Assembly (NCBI GenBank): GCA_963753195.1
Contig: CAVWBH010000001.1
Coordinates: 372,001-436,000, forward strand
Direction: 5' to 3'
DNA length: 64,000 bases
DNA from: Palsa-504 sp963753195
GTDB taxonomy: Bacteria; Actinomycetota; Actinomycetes; Streptosporangiales; Streptosporangiaceae
Below, piece after piece: positions 34,128 through 44,996 of the stretch. The notes under the pieces were generated by a model. The model did not search any database and was not told the DNA's origin. It was given only the letters and a program-made list of their open reading frames with translations. Numbering within the stretch: position 1 is the first letter of the stretch; each line of letters opens with the position of its first letter. A program made the position numbers and the translations under genes.

Positions 34128-35493
34128 GCCGGTGCCTCACGCGGAAGGCGGATACGCACAAGGCGGCCAGCCCGGCCAGCCCGGCCAGTACCAAGATGTT
34201 GCCCGCCAGCAGCTGCAGGCCGTGCCAGTGGAACTCGTGGTACCACGGCTGGTCGCCGGTGGCGAAGTAGGTCGCGGGCCCGTACCAGAACAGCCCGGCC
34301 GGGGTCAGCCCGGCCTGGGACAGATCCCAGAACTGCGGCCACGCGCCGAACACCAGCACCAGCCCGCCTCCCGCCGACCACCACGCGGCGCGGACGGCGC
34401 CGCGCGCCCGGGCGCCCAGGTGAGCCAGCAGCGCGATGGCCGGCGCGACCCAGACCCAGTGGTGATCCCAGGTCAGCGGGGACACCAGCAAGCCGGTCAG
34501 CGCACAGGCCAGCATGCCCGCCACCGGGTACCCGGCGCGGTACAGCACCGCCGCGGCCACCAGCCCGGCCGCCACGACCAGGATGGCCGCCACGACCCAC
34601 GGAACGGTCCCGGACGTCACGCTGCCGGCCAGCCGGGTCGCGACGCCACGCAGCGACTGATTGCCCCGGGTGCCGAGGAACACGATCCGGTTGGCGTTCA
34701 GGAACAGCCGATGCCACCAGTAGGTCCCGGAGTCCCTGGGCAGGATCGCGTAGCCGAGCGCCACCGTCGCGGCGAACGTCCCCGCGGCCGTGGCGGCCTG
34801 CCGGTACCGGCGGACGAGCAGCAGGTACGGGATGAAGATCAGCGGGGTCAGCTTCACCCCGGCGGCCACGCCGATCCCGATGCCGTGCCACCAGCGCGTG
34901 CGCCCGGCCAGCACCGATGGGGTCAGGAGGTCGGCGACGACCAGCAGCATGAGCAGCAGGTTGGCCTGGCCGAGGCCCAGCGTCTCCTGGACCGGCTCGG
35001 TGAGCAGCGCGAGCGCGGCCGCGCCGAAGGTGGCGCCCAGCCTGATCCGGGGCCGGGCCGCATAGCCCAGCGCGCCGAACACCAGCCACAGCGACAGCCC
35101 GAGGGCAGCCAGGCTGGCCAGGGTCATCGCCCAGCGCATCGCCGTCCAGGACAGCACCGACGCGACCGCGAACACCACTGCGGCGAACGGGGGATAGGTG
35201 AACTGGACGCCGTTGCTCCCGGCCCAGTCATACAGCGGCGAGGCCCGGCGGCCGTCGTAGGCGGGCGCGACGTGGCGGGTGATCAGCCCGCCGTTGCGGT
35301 ACACCACCAGGTCCCGCATGGCGGCCATCGAGGACAAGTGGGTCGCCAGGTCGGCCACGTAAAGGCCGAGGACCGCCACCAGCAGGGCAGCCCCGGCCGG
35401 GAGCAGCCAGCGCGCGCCGTCCCCGGGCGTCGCGGCGGCCGCCGCTGCCTCCGGCCCGGTGGCCGCCGCCGCTGGCTCTGCCCGCACCGCCAC
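34117..35493 (-). CDS. GT87-type membrane mannosyltransferase
   Basis: A 458-residue protein with about ten to eleven hydrophobic segments, matching the DUF2029/GT87 family of alpha-1,2-mannosyltransferases that use polyprenyl-phosphomannose (PimE is an example). Landmarks: AMRDLVVYRNGG with the periplasmic Asp, SPLYDWAGSNGVQFTYPPF AAVVF, GLGQANLLLMLLVVADLL, GVAAGVKLTPLIFIPYLL, and SPLTWDHHWVW. ATG at 35493. It is the first gene of a GT87-PCMT-CYTH unit. Its acceptor, possibly a lipoglycan, is not known. Confidence 0.9.
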   Translation of the reverse strand: MAVRAEPAAAATGPEAAAAAATPGDGARWLLPAGAALLVAVLGLYVADLATHLSSMAAMRDLVVYRNGGLITRHVAPAYDGRRASPLYDWAGSNGVQFTYPPFAAVVFAVASVLSWTAMRWAMTLASLAALGLSLWLVFGALGYAARPRIRLGATFGAAALALLTEPVQETLGLGQANLLLMLLVVADLLTPSVLAGRTRWWHGIGIGVAAGVKLTPLIFIPYLLLVRRYRQAATAAGTFAATVALGYAILPRDSGTYWWHRLFLNANRIVFLGTRGNQSLRGVATRLAGSVTSGTVPWVVAAILVVAAGLVAAAVLYRAGYPVAGMLACALTGLLVSPLTWDHHWVWVAPAIALLAHLGARARGAVRAAWWSAGGGLVLVFGAWPQFWDLSQAGLTPAGLFWYGPATYFATGDQPWYHEFHWHGLQLLAGNILVLAGLAGLAALCVSAFRVRHRLGR

Positions 35494-35531
35494 GTCCCTT
35501 CCTCGGGTCTGAGAAAGGATAGTGGCTCGGG

Positions 35532-36173
35532 CTAGCCGATGGTCTGCGTATCCTCGGCGGGCGCCACTCGGCGCGGGAGAGCCTCGGTCGCGGTGGTCTG
35601 CGCCGGGACGGTCTCGGTCGGGGCCGTCTCAGTGGGGACCCTCTCAGTCGTGACCGTTTGGGCGGGCACCGTCTCAGCGGGCGGAACGGCCTCGACCTCC
35701 CTGATCCCGGACGGCACGGACAGGATCCGGCCCAGCGCAGCGCCCGCGATGAACACGATCACCACGCCCAGCGCGGAGAAGAAGCCGAGCTGTTCCATGA
35801 TCCGGGTGAAGAGGCGGGAGCCAACTGGCGTACCGCCCATGGTCACGTTGTTGTTCCACAGCGGGCTGAGGGTGGTGCCCAGGACGAACCATGCGCCGGC
35901 CGCCGCGGCCAGCAGCGCGCCGAACAGCGCGACATGCCTGCCGGTGGCGATCATGAGCAAGATGCCGCCCAGGAACACTGCCGCGCCGGGCAGGATCTCC
36001 AGCCACAGCCGTGCCGTGTCGTAGTGCCAGGCCACGTCCGGCGTGTAGGCGTAGTGGAAATACGGTCCGACGAGGGGGACCAGTGCGCCCCAGAGCCCGA
36101 GCAGGACCAGCAGGAACCCGCTGAACGCCCCGCGGCTGCGCCGCATCTGCAGCATCCCAGCCATGCTCATCAC
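35532..36173 (-). CDS. Small conserved membrane protein, four TM segments
   Basis: A 213-residue protein with hydrophobic segments at about residues 17-40, 58-78, 82-102 and 130-150, and the conserved-looking phrases LVPLVGPYFHYAY, ARLWLEILPGAAVFLGGILL and WFVLGTTLSPLW. This pattern recurs in uncharacterised actinobacterial membrane proteins. The C-terminal ~55 residues are a cytoplasmic or exposed Thr/Glu/Pro tail with short repeats (ETVPAQT, TETAPTE). Function unknown. Divergent from selA, with about 100 bp between the starts. Confidence 0.75.
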   Translation of the reverse strand: MMSMAGMLQMRRSRGAFSGFLLVLLGLWGALVPLVGPYFHYAYTPDVAWHYDTARLWLEILPGAAVFLGGILLMIATGRHVALFGALLAAAAGAWFVLGTTLSPLWNNNVTMGGTPVGSRLFTRIMEQLGFFSALGVVIVFIAGAALGRILSVPSGIREVEAVPPAETVPAQTVTTERVPTETAPTETVPAQTTATEALPRRVAPAEDTQTIG

Positions 36174-36273
36174 TCCCCGAGTGAGTAACCGTTAAATTGT
36201 TTAGCTAACCTGTCGGCCACGCCTCTACCCCGGGTGACGCGTGGTATTCCAGCCCGGGGGTATCGTTCGCGGC

Positions 36274-37644
36274 GTGGAAACCGTGCCGCCCCCGGGGGAG
36301 CGTCCGGCCGGCCCCGCGCACAGGCGCCTGGTGCCGCGTACCGACGTGCTGCTGGCCGACCCCCGCCTGGCGGCGGCGGAGCGCTCGCTGGGCCGGGCCC
36401 TGGTCAAAGCGGCGGTCGGCCGGGCGCAGCAGCAGGCCAGGGACGGCCAGATCGCCCCGGAAGAGGTGGCAGAGGCGGCGGTCGCCGAGCTGCCCGCCCG
36501 GGCCAGCGCGCTGACCCCGGTCATCAACGCGACCGGCGTGCTGGTGCACACTAACCTGGGCCGCGCCCCGCTGTCAGCCGCCGCGGTGGACGCCATAGCC
36601 GCGGCGGCGGGCTACTGCGACGTCGAGTTCGACCTGGCCGCTGGCGCCCGCGCGCGTCGCGGCACGGGGGCGCTCGACGCCCTGTGCCGGGCTGTCCCGG
36701 CCGCCGAGGCGGTGGCTGTGGTCAACAACAACGCCGCCGCCCTGGTGCTTGCCGCGACCGCGCTGGCCCGCCCGGAGGCGCCGGAGATTGTGATCAGCCG
36801 GGGCGAGCTGATCGAGATCGGCGACCGGTTCCGCCTGCCCGACCTGCTCGCTTGCACCGGCGCCACGCTGCATGAAGTCGGCACGACCAACCGGACCACG
36901 GCCGCGGACTACGCCGAGGCGACCGGGCCGCGGACCGCGTTCATCTTGAAGGTGCACCCGTCGAACTTCCGCATCGAGGGCTTTACCGCCGCCGCCGGGG
37001 TCCCCGCCCTGGCCGAGGTGGGCGCCGGCCACGGCGTCCCGGTCGTGTTCGACATCGGGTCAGGGCTGCTCGCCCCGCACCCGATGCTGCCCGCCGAGCC
37101 CAGCGCGGCGGCCGCGCTGCGCGATGGCGCCGCCCTGGTCACCGCGAGCGGCGACAAGCTCCTCGGCGGCCCGCAGGCCGGCCTGCTGCTCGGCCGCGCC
37201 GACCTGGTGCGCCGCCTCACCCGGCACCCGCTGGCCCGCGCCCTGCGGGTGGACAAGCTGACCCTCGCCGCCCTGGAGGCGACCCTCACCGGGCCGCTAC
37301 CTCCGCTCGCCGCCGCGCTGGCCGCTGACCCGGCTTCCCTCTTTGATCGGGCCGAACGGGCCGTGGTGCCCCTGACCGAGGCCGGCCTCGACGCCCGCGT
37401 GGTTCCGGCGCAAGCGGCTGTCGGCGGCGGGGGTGCGCCGGGCGTGGAGTTGCCGAGCGCGGCGCTGAGCCTGCCCGAGTCACTGGCCGTGCCGCTGCGC
37501 AGTTCCCCGCGCGTCTCGCGCGGGGAACTGCCCGCCGTAGTGGGCCGCCTGGAGGCCGGCCGCTTGGTGCTCGACCTGCGCTGCGTGCCGCCGCAGGAGG
37601 ATTCGCTCCTCGTGGCGGCCATCCTGGCGGCCGCGCTTAGTTGA
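36274..37644 (+). CDS. selA: L-seryl-tRNA(Sec) selenium transferase
   Basis: A 456-residue PLP enzyme that converts Ser-tRNA(Sec) to Sec-tRNA(Sec) using selenophosphate. Landmarks: INATGVLVHTNLGRAPLS, YCDVEFDLAAGARARRG, VNNNAAALVLA, ISRGELIEIGDRFRLPDL, EVGTTNRTTAADY, KVHPSNFRIEGF, VVFDIGSGLL, and TASGDKLLGGPQAG with the PLP lysine at residue 295. The GTG at 36274 is taken as start; 36241 (GTG) is upstream and 36283 is another candidate, none with a well-spaced ribosome site. selB and tRNA-Sec follow within 7 kb. Confidence 0.96.
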   Translation: METVPPPGERPAGPAHRRLVPRTDVLLADPRLAAAERSLGRALVKAAVGRAQQQARDGQIAPEEVAEAAVAELPARASALTPVINATGVLVHTNLGRAPLSAAAVDAIAAAAGYCDVEFDLAAGARARRGTGALDALCRAVPAAEAVAVVNNNAAALVLAATALARPEAPEIVISRGELIEIGDRFRLPDLLACTGATLHEVGTTNRTTAADYAEATGPRTAFILKVHPSNFRIEGFTAAAGVPALAEVGAGHGVPVVFDIGSGLLAPHPMLPAEPSAAAALRDGAALVTASGDKLLGGPQAGLLLGRADLVRRLTRHPLARALRVDKLTLAALEATLTGPLPPLAAALAADPASLFDRAERAVVPLTEAGLDARVVPAQAAVGGGGAPGVELPSAALSLPESLAVPLRSSPRVSRGELPAVVGRLEAGRLVLDLRCVPPQEDSLLVAAILAAALS

Positions 37645-38683
37645 TCGTCGAGTCGACCACGACCGGCGCGACGTTGCGGCCGTCGACGTGGTCGTAGATG
37701 CCGGGGGCGGTGTGGAACACTCCGCTGGGGTTGTCGTGCAGCGTGGAGTGCTCGATCTTCAGGGTTCCGCCGCCGGCGTTCACCACGAAGAAGATAGCTC
37801 CGCCTCCCTCGCGTGCGCTGTTATTGCGCATGACCGTGCCGTCGACGAGCAGGTTGTAGTGGTTGCCGTCGGCGTAGATGGCACCGCCGCTGCCGCCTCC
37901 AGGTGTGCCGCGATGCGCGGGGTTCGCGCCCCAGCCGATTGCCTTATTGCCCGTAAACAGGCTGTTGGTGACGTCGAAATTCGCGTCGAGGCCGCTCAGC
38001 GCGGCGCCGTTGGAGCAGGTATTGCCGGTGAAGCTGTCGTGGGTGATGTAGACGGGGCTGCCCGTGTACACGCCGTAGGCGCGGATCGCCGCGCCGCCGA
38101 GGTCGGGACCGTACTGGTAGCACCGGTTGTCGAGGAACGCGGAGTTGACGACCGAGAGCTGGCCTCCCTCAGCGAAGATGGCGCCGCCGCCGTAGCTCGC
38201 CGTGCGGCTCTGCTGCACGGCCGAGTAAGCGTCCTTGAACGTCAGGTTCTGCACGACGAGCTGCGGCCATTGCTGTTCCCAGCAGGTCCTCGTGATGTAT
38301 TTCTGCTTGGGGTCGCAAGTATTCATGTACAGGATGCGGATCTTGCCGCCGCCGCTCAGCGTCACCTTGCCGCCGCCGTTAAGCACCACCTGATGGCTGG
38401 TGTTCACGACCTTGGCCGTGGCGGTCATCGTGATCGTGACCGGCTTGGCGCCGCAGTTGAAGGTGATAGCGCCGCCCTCGGCGACCGCTTTGACCACCGC
38501 GGCGGACGTGCAGCTGGCGGGCTTTCCGGTGCCGACGACGTGCTTGGGCAGGCTGCTCGAATAGGCGGCCAGGGTATGTGGTGCCGGCCCGATGGACGCT
38601 GGGCACGACGTCACGGCGACCGCGATCATAGCGGCCAGGCCGCCCACGCCGGCCAGTCTGCCGAGGCCGCGCTTGGACCGCAT
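37637..38683 (-). CDS. Secreted right-handed beta-helix protein
   Basis: A ~348-residue exported protein. From ATG 38683 the N-terminus MRSKRGLGRLAGVGGLAAMI AVAVTSC is a signal peptide, possibly lipidated at the Cys. The mature part is built from parallel beta-helix coils: VVLNGGGKVTLSGGGKIRIL, LVVQNLTFKDAYS, GGAIFAEGGQLSVVNSAFLD, VYITHDSFTGNTCSNGAALS, and LKIEHSTLHDN. Three Cys pairs suggest disulfides outside the cell. It resembles CSLREA-less polymorphic-outer-membrane-like repeats and pectate-lyase folds, but no catalytic residues can be assigned. It overlaps the selA end by 8 bp (convergent). An in-frame ATG at 38719 gives a longer leader. Confidence 0.8.
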   Translation of the reverse strand: MRSKRGLGRLAGVGGLAAMIAVAVTSCPASIGPAPHTLAAYSSSLPKHVVGTGKPASCTSAAVVKAVAEGGAITFNCGAKPVTITMTATAKVVNTSHQVVLNGGGKVTLSGGGKIRILYMNTCDPKQKYITRTCWEQQWPQLVVQNLTFKDAYSAVQQSRTASYGGGAIFAEGGQLSVVNSAFLDNRCYQYGPDLGGAAIRAYGVYTGSPVYITHDSFTGNTCSNGAALSGLDANFDVTNSLFTGNKAIGWGANPAHRGTPGGGSGGAIYADGNHYNLLVDGTVMRNNSAREGGGAIFFVVNAGGGTLKIEHSTLHDNPSGVFHTAPGIYDHVDGRNVAPVVVDSTIN

Positions 38684-39237
38684 GGCGCCCCATGCTGGTC
38701 CCGGCGCCCCGCCCGTCATCCCAGTCCCGCAGCGTCTCGGCCAGCCGGACGGCGATCGGGTCGCCGGCCTGCCCTAGGTTTCATGGCCTGCAGTCCGGCC
38801 CCGGTAATCTGAAGATCTGCATACGAATCATTCACGATAATGTCCCATCAGCGATAGCAGGCCGATGAAAAGATTATGACGATTACGGATATCCGGGGCA
38901 GTCTAAAACGACCGAAATAATTCAGGCCCGCGGAATCTCGGCTTTCCCGAAGCATTAGCCCCGCGAACACTTCGCATGGTTTCCTGAAACCGAGACTGTA
39001 GCACGCGGCCGGTCGTCCAGGTCGTCACTATGGCACATATATATTTCACGCCCCGGGAATTTCTATCCCTTTCAGGAGGTATTCCTGGATAAAGCCGTTG
39101 GCGTTCTGGTGCGTGCCGCGCTCCCGCTGGGGAGGGCGCGTGGGCGAAATAGATGGGAAGGTGCGCACAGGTACCGGCTGGCCCGCCTGCGCTGGCCCGG
39201 GGGCGGCCGTTAGCCTGGGCACGTGGTCAGAGCGCCC
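38684..39237. other. Divergent intergenic region, A+T-rich
   Basis: This 554-bp gap separates the beta-helix gene (minus) from selB (plus). From about 38815 to 39060 the sequence is clearly richer in A+T than anywhere else nearby (for example ATATATATTTCAC around 39036). No protein or RNA gene was recognised. It must hold both promoters; the composition suggests a strongly regulated or foreign segment. Confidence 0.45.
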
Positions 39238-41298
39238 ATGCAGGTGATCGCGACGGCAGGGCACGTGGATCACGGAAAGTCCGCGCTGGTGCGGGCGCTC
39301 ACCGGGATGGAGCCGGACCGGTGGGCTGAGGAACAGCGCCGCGGGCTGACCATCGACCTCGGGTTCGCCTGGATGACGCTGCCCGGCGGCGAGCGGCTGG
39401 CCTTCGTCGATGTGCCCGGCCACGAGCGGTTCGTCCCGAACATGCTGGCCGGCGTGGGCCCGGTCCCCGCCGTGCTGCTCGTGGTGGCCGCAGACGGCGG
39501 CTGGATGCCGCAGTCCGCGGAGCATCTGGCCGCCATCGACGCGATCGGCATCCGGCACGGCCTGCTCGCGGTGACCCGCTGCGATCTGGCCGATCCCGGC
39601 CCGGCCACCCGGCAGGCGCTGGAGCATATCTCCGGGACCAGCCTGGGCCAGGTGGAAGCCGTCCCGGTGAGCGCGGTGACCGGCGCCGGGCTGCCGGACC
39701 TGCGGGCCGCGCTAGCCCGCCTGGCCGCCGCGCTGCCCGTGCCCGACACCGCCGCGCCGGTCCGGCTGTGGGTGGACCGGTCGTTCAGCATCAGGGGCAG
39801 CGGCACGGTGGTGACCGGGACGCTGCCCGCCGGGACCATCCAGACCGGCCAGGAACTGCTGCTCACCCCGTCCATGCGGCTGGCCAGGATCCGGGGCCTC
39901 GAGTCGGCGAACGAGCCGGCCGACCAGGTCAGCGGAGTGGCACGGGTAGCGCTGAACCTGCGCGGCATCCCGGCCGGTCTTCCCGCCCGGGGCATGGCCC
40001 TGGTCGAGGCGGGCCGATGGACGATGACCAGCCTGGCCGACGTCCGGCTCTCGCCCCCGGTGCCGCCGCGCCTGCCCCCCGACATGACCGTGCACATCGG
40101 CTCGGCCCGGACCCCCGCACATATCCGCCTGCTGTATCGCCCCGGGGGAAACGATGGCCCGGCTTGCATCGCGCGGCTCACGCTGCGCGAGCCGCTGCCG
40201 CTGCACGTCGGCGACCGCCTCCTGCTGCGCGACCCGGGCAGCGCGGGCAAGGTCATCCTCGGCGCGGTCGTGCTTGACGTCGCGCCTCCCGCGCTCGCGC
40301 GGCGCGGGGCCGCCGCCGCGGCCGGGCGCGAACTCGCCGCCTGGCCGGACGCCCCGGCGCCCGGCGACCTGCTGCGCCGTCACGGGCTGCTGCGGGCCAG
40401 CGCGGTGGCGGGCATGGGCGTGACCGGGCCCCTCCCGGTGCCCGTCACGGGCAACGGCTGGCTCGCCGATCCCGTCCGGTGGGGCGAGCTTCGGCACCAG
40501 CTCGCCGAGGTGGTTGCCGCGCACGCCCGCCGGGACCCGCTCGCGGCCGGCCTGCCGCCGGAGGCGGCCCGGGCCGCCCTCGGTCTGCCCGACCGGGCGC
40601 TGGTCGAGGCCCTAGCCCGGCTGCCCGCGCCGGAGGGCACCGGGGCGCGGGTCCGGCTCGATGGCGGATACCTTCGCCTCGGGGAACCATCTCAATCGCC
40701 GGCAGGCGAGCCTGCGCTCCCCCCGCGCGTGCTGGCCGGCGTGCGGGCGGTGCTGGCGGATCTGGCCGGCGCCCCGTTCGCGGCGCCGGAGGCCGGGCGG
40801 CTGCGCGAGCTCGGCCTGGACGGGCGGGCGATCGGCGCGGCCGCGCGGGCGGGCCTGCTGCTGCGCGTGACCGAGCAGATCGTGCTGGCTCCGGGCGCCC
40901 AGGCCGAGGCGGCCCGGGCTCTGGCCGCGCTGCCCCAGCCGTTCACCGCCGCCGCGGCCCGGCAGGCCCTGGGCACGACCCGGCGGGTGGCGATCCCGCT
41001 GCTGGAGTACCTGGACCGGGCCGGGATCACCCAGCGGCTGCCCGACGACCGTCGCCGGGTGCGATTAGCTCCGATCCTCGCCGCTGCGATCGTCGCCGCT
41101 GCGATCGTCGCCGAAAAAGTCCGGCGATGGGAGTATTTGGAGCCTTTGCCTGCTCTCCGCACCTACAAGAGATCGGACGCTGGTCGCAGCCGTCTGAGGG
41201 AGCCTGGGGAGTGGTCACCTCATCTGCGACAGCTGAGGGGGGCCGAGCTGCCGCCGACCGGGTCACCGGCCGGCGGCAGCTCGCTGTCCGGTGACTAA
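39238..41298 (+). CDS. selB: Selenocysteine-specific elongation factor
   Basis: A 686-residue GTPase that carries Sec-tRNA(Sec) to the ribosome at SECIS-marked UGA. G1 is GHVDHGKS (residues 8-15), then RGLTIDLGFAW, DVPGHERFVPNMLAGVG, and TRCD in the G4 place. Domains II-III follow (SFSIRGSGTVVTGTLPAGTI), then C-terminal winged helices that bind mRNA (GDLLRRHGLL ... LLEYLDRAGITQRLPDDRRRVR). After that point, about 75 further residues have no match to the family: a 15-bp tandem repeat, an Arg/Tyr-rich piece and a Gly/Ser tail over a strong hairpin. ATG 39238 starts the conserved MQVIATAGHVDHGK; GTG 39223 is an alternative. Confidence 0.95.
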   Translation: MQVIATAGHVDHGKSALVRALTGMEPDRWAEEQRRGLTIDLGFAWMTLPGGERLAFVDVPGHERFVPNMLAGVGPVPAVLLVVAADGGWMPQSAEHLAAIDAIGIRHGLLAVTRCDLADPGPATRQALEHISGTSLGQVEAVPVSAVTGAGLPDLRAALARLAAALPVPDTAAPVRLWVDRSFSIRGSGTVVTGTLPAGTIQTGQELLLTPSMRLARIRGLESANEPADQVSGVARVALNLRGIPAGLPARGMALVEAGRWTMTSLADVRLSPPVPPRLPPDMTVHIGSARTPAHIRLLYRPGGNDGPACIARLTLREPLPLHVGDRLLLRDPGSAGKVILGAVVLDVAPPALARRGAAAAAGRELAAWPDAPAPGDLLRRHGLLRASAVAGMGVTGPLPVPVTGNGWLADPVRWGELRHQLAEVVAAHARRDPLAAGLPPEAARAALGLPDRALVEALARLPAPEGTGARVRLDGGYLRLGEPSQSPAGEPALPPRVLAGVRAVLADLAGAPFAAPEAGRLRELGLDGRAIGAAARAGLLLRVTEQIVLAPGAQAEAARALAALPQPFTAAAARQALGTTRRVAIPLLEYLDRAGITQRLPDDRRRVRLAPILAAAIVAAAIVAEKVRRWEYLEPLPALRTYKRSDAGRSRLREPGEWSPHLRQLRGAELPPTGSPAGGSSLSGD
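41080..41109 (+). repeat. Two 15-bp tandem units at the start of the SelB tail
   Basis: GCCGCTGCGATCGTC occurs twice in a row, encoding AAIVA repeats exactly where the SelB sequence leaves its family. Confidence 0.85.
41245..41282 (+). terminator. Strong hairpin inside the 3' end of the selB frame
   Basis: GAGCTGCCGCC (41245-41255) pairs perfectly with GGCGGCAGCTC (41272-41282); the 16-base interior can pair further. It ends 16 bp before the selB stop at 41296-41298. A terminator is expected after, not inside, a gene, which supports the view that the selB stop once lay upstream. Confidence 0.55.
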
Positions 41299-41348
41299 CA
41301 GGCTGCGGAACCCGGGGGAGCGGCGCAGCACATCGGCGACCTGGGCGG

Positions 41349-43025
<1,677 letters not shown>

Positions 43026-43112
43026 GCCCCGACCTTTCTCCCGCAGCCCTCACCGCATCCTACGAGGGCCCGGCTCGTGGGCCGGACCGCGGCGGGCCAG
43101 TAAAGTCGACGC

Positions 43113-43205
43113 GGAGGCGTCTGGGTGCCTGGTGGTCCCCCCGGTCTTCAAAACTGGTGGACGGCGCGCCGCGCCGTCGGCGGGTTCGATTCCCGTCCGC
43201 CTCCG
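43113..43205 (+). tRNA. selC: Selenocysteine tRNA (anticodon TCA)
   Basis: A 93-nt tRNA with all Sec features. GGAGGCG (43113-43119) pairs with CGCCTCC before the discriminator G at 43205. Together with the T-stem it gives a 13-bp acceptor/T helix. The anticodon stem CCGGT/ACTGG encloses loop CTTCAAA with anticodon TCA at 43148-43150. A long extra arm of eight G:C-rich pairs (GACGGCGC/GCGCCGTC) follows, and the T-loop is TTCGATT. CCA is not encoded (CGA follows). It lies 7 kb from selA and 2 kb from selB, which supports the assignment. Confidence 0.97.
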
Positions 43206-43373
43206 CGACGCCGTTACCTACGGGTGACGCCTCTGCAAGGCAGCTCGCTGCCGTCCGGCACGTACCAGCTGACGGTATTCCTGCTGGTCTGCCATGCTTG
43301 ACCGAACCATTTGACACGGTATGTCGCATGGCTTCTCTCTCATTGCATAAGGTGACGGCGTGAGGCCGAGAGG

Positions 43374-44996
43374 TTGATTTCCACGAATGCGGGGGCTGAA
43401 TCCGATGCGAAGGGCAGCGGATACCCGATGACCGGTACCGGGGACCTGGCCGAACGCGCCAGCGCTGAGCGCAGCGACCCGAGCCGGGACGTCGCACGGG
43501 CCGGGGGACAGCCCTTCGACGCGATGTCCGACTGGGCTATGCGCGTGCCGTGGCTGTGGCCGGCGCTGTTGACCGCCATCTTGGGCCGGTATCAGCTTGG
43601 CCGACCCGAGCTGTGGCGCGATGAGCTGGCCAGCTGGGCGGTTGCGACCCGGCCGGTGCCGGACGTGATCACGACGGCGCGGCATGCGGACGCCAATCAT
43701 CTGGTCTATTACCTGCTGCTGCATTACTGGATTGCGGCGTTCGGCGACTCGGCCGTCGCCATGCGCTCGCTGTCCGTGCTGGCCATGGCGGGGGCGGCGG
43801 CATGCGTGACGCTGGCCGGCCGCAAGCTGGCTGGCACCCGGGCCGGGCTGCTGGCCGGGCTGGTATTCGCGCTGGTGCCCAGCGTGTCCCGGTTCGCCCA
43901 GGAGATGCGGTCATACGCCTTCGAGGTGCTGGTCGCCACGCTGGCCACGCTGCTGCTGCTGCGCGCCCTGGACCGCCCGGCCGTGCAACGCTGGGCGGCG
44001 TACGGCGCGTGCCTGGCCGCGCTCGGCTACCTCGACCCTGTGGCGCTGGCCGCGGTCACCGGTCACGCCGCCGTGGTGGCCATGCGCTGGTGGCGGGACC
44101 GGGATGGCCGCCTGTTCTGGTTCGTGCCGGCCGCGCTGGCCGGGCTCGCGGCCTGGCTGCCGTTGGCCGTCATCAGCTGGCATGAGGAGAGCGGTCAGGT
44201 CGGGTGGATCCTGCGGCCCGGATTCGACCTGACGGTGTTCTCCTTCTTCGCCAGGAACCTGTTCTTCTCGACCTCCGTGGCGACGGCGTTCATCCTGCTC
44301 GCCATCCTGGCCTGGGCGATGGACCGGCGGCCCGCCGCGTTTGCGACGGCCCTCGCGGTCGTGCCGGTGGTCGCGGTCTGGCTGGTATCGCAAGGCCCGC
44401 ACTCGTTCTTCTTTCCCCGGTACCTGCTCCCGACCGTGGGAGCGTGGGCGATGCTGGCCGGGATCGGGCTGGCCCGGGTCGACCGGCGGGCCGCTGCGGC
44501 CGTCGTCCTCGCCGTCGCCCTTTTCGGCGCAGGCGACCAGCAGGTGATCCGGTCGCCGGGCGCCCACAACTGGACGTACTACCCGGTCGGTTCCGGCATT
44601 ACCTACCCCGACTTCGCGCGCGCGGCGGCGGTCATCGCGCGAGAAGCGAGGGCCGGTGACGGCATTGTCTACCCGTCCGGCGGCCAAGGCTGGCAGATGA
44701 TCAACCTTGGAGTTCAGTACTACCTGGAACGTGATCTCGGGCACGGCGCCGGGCCGCACGAGCTGTTCCTCGCCGGGGCGGCCGTCCAGTTCCAGCACCT
44801 GTACCCGGTCTTCTGCACGGATCCCGCCGCATGCCTGGGCCACGCACCTCGGACCTGGGTCGTTGTCAGCGGCGACACCAGCGATCCCTATGGGGAGCTG
44901 ACCTCGGCCCAGGCAGCGGTCTTGCGGTCCAACTACCGGCTCAGCTATCGGCAGCACGTGCCGAGCCTGACGGTGTTCCTCCTCGTAAGAGCCTGA
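43374..44996 (+). CDS. Polytopic membrane glycosyltransferase (GT-C, GT39-like)
   Basis: A GT-C enzyme of up to 540 residues with about ten TM segments. The first extracytoplasmic loop has RPELWRDELASWAVATRP, the W-R-D-E pattern replacing the usual D/E catalytic pair, followed by HADANHLVYYLLLHYWIAAFGDS. RFAQEMRSYAFEVL and FFFPRYLLPTVGAWAMLAG are further family phrases. The C-terminal ~130 residues form an outside domain (WTYYPVGSGITYPDFARAAA ...). The start is uncertain: TTG 43374, or ATG 43428 (MTGTGDLAE), which removes 18 residues. Substrate unknown. It lies 168 bp after tRNA-Sec. Confidence 0.88.
   Translation: MISTNAGAESDAKGSGYPMTGTGDLAERASAERSDPSRDVARAGGQPFDAMSDWAMRVPWLWPALLTAILGRYQLGRPELWRDELASWAVATRPVPDVITTARHADANHLVYYLLLHYWIAAFGDSAVAMRSLSVLAMAGAAACVTLAGRKLAGTRAGLLAGLVFALVPSVSRFAQEMRSYAFEVLVATLATLLLLRALDRPAVQRWAAYGACLAALGYLDPVALAAVTGHAAVVAMRWWRDRDGRLFWFVPAALAGLAAWLPLAVISWHEESGQVGWILRPGFDLTVFSFFARNLFFSTSVATAFILLAILAWAMDRRPAAFATALAVVPVVAVWLVSQGPHSFFFPRYLLPTVGAWAMLAGIGLARVDRRAAAAVVLAVALFGAGDQQVIRSPGAHNWTYYPVGSGITYPDFARAAAVIAREARAGDGIVYPSGGQGWQMINLGVQYYLERDLGHGAGPHELFLAGAAVQFQHLYPVFCTDPAACLGHAPRTWVVVSGDTSDPYGELTSAQAAVLRSNYRLSYRQHVPSLTVFLLVRA

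Noticed and set aside
43112..43112. Starting tRNA-Sec one base earlier to give CGGAGGCG paired with CGCCTCCG
   Set aside because: That would use the discriminator G as a paired base; the G1 start at 43113 with G as discriminator fits known tRNA-Sec better.
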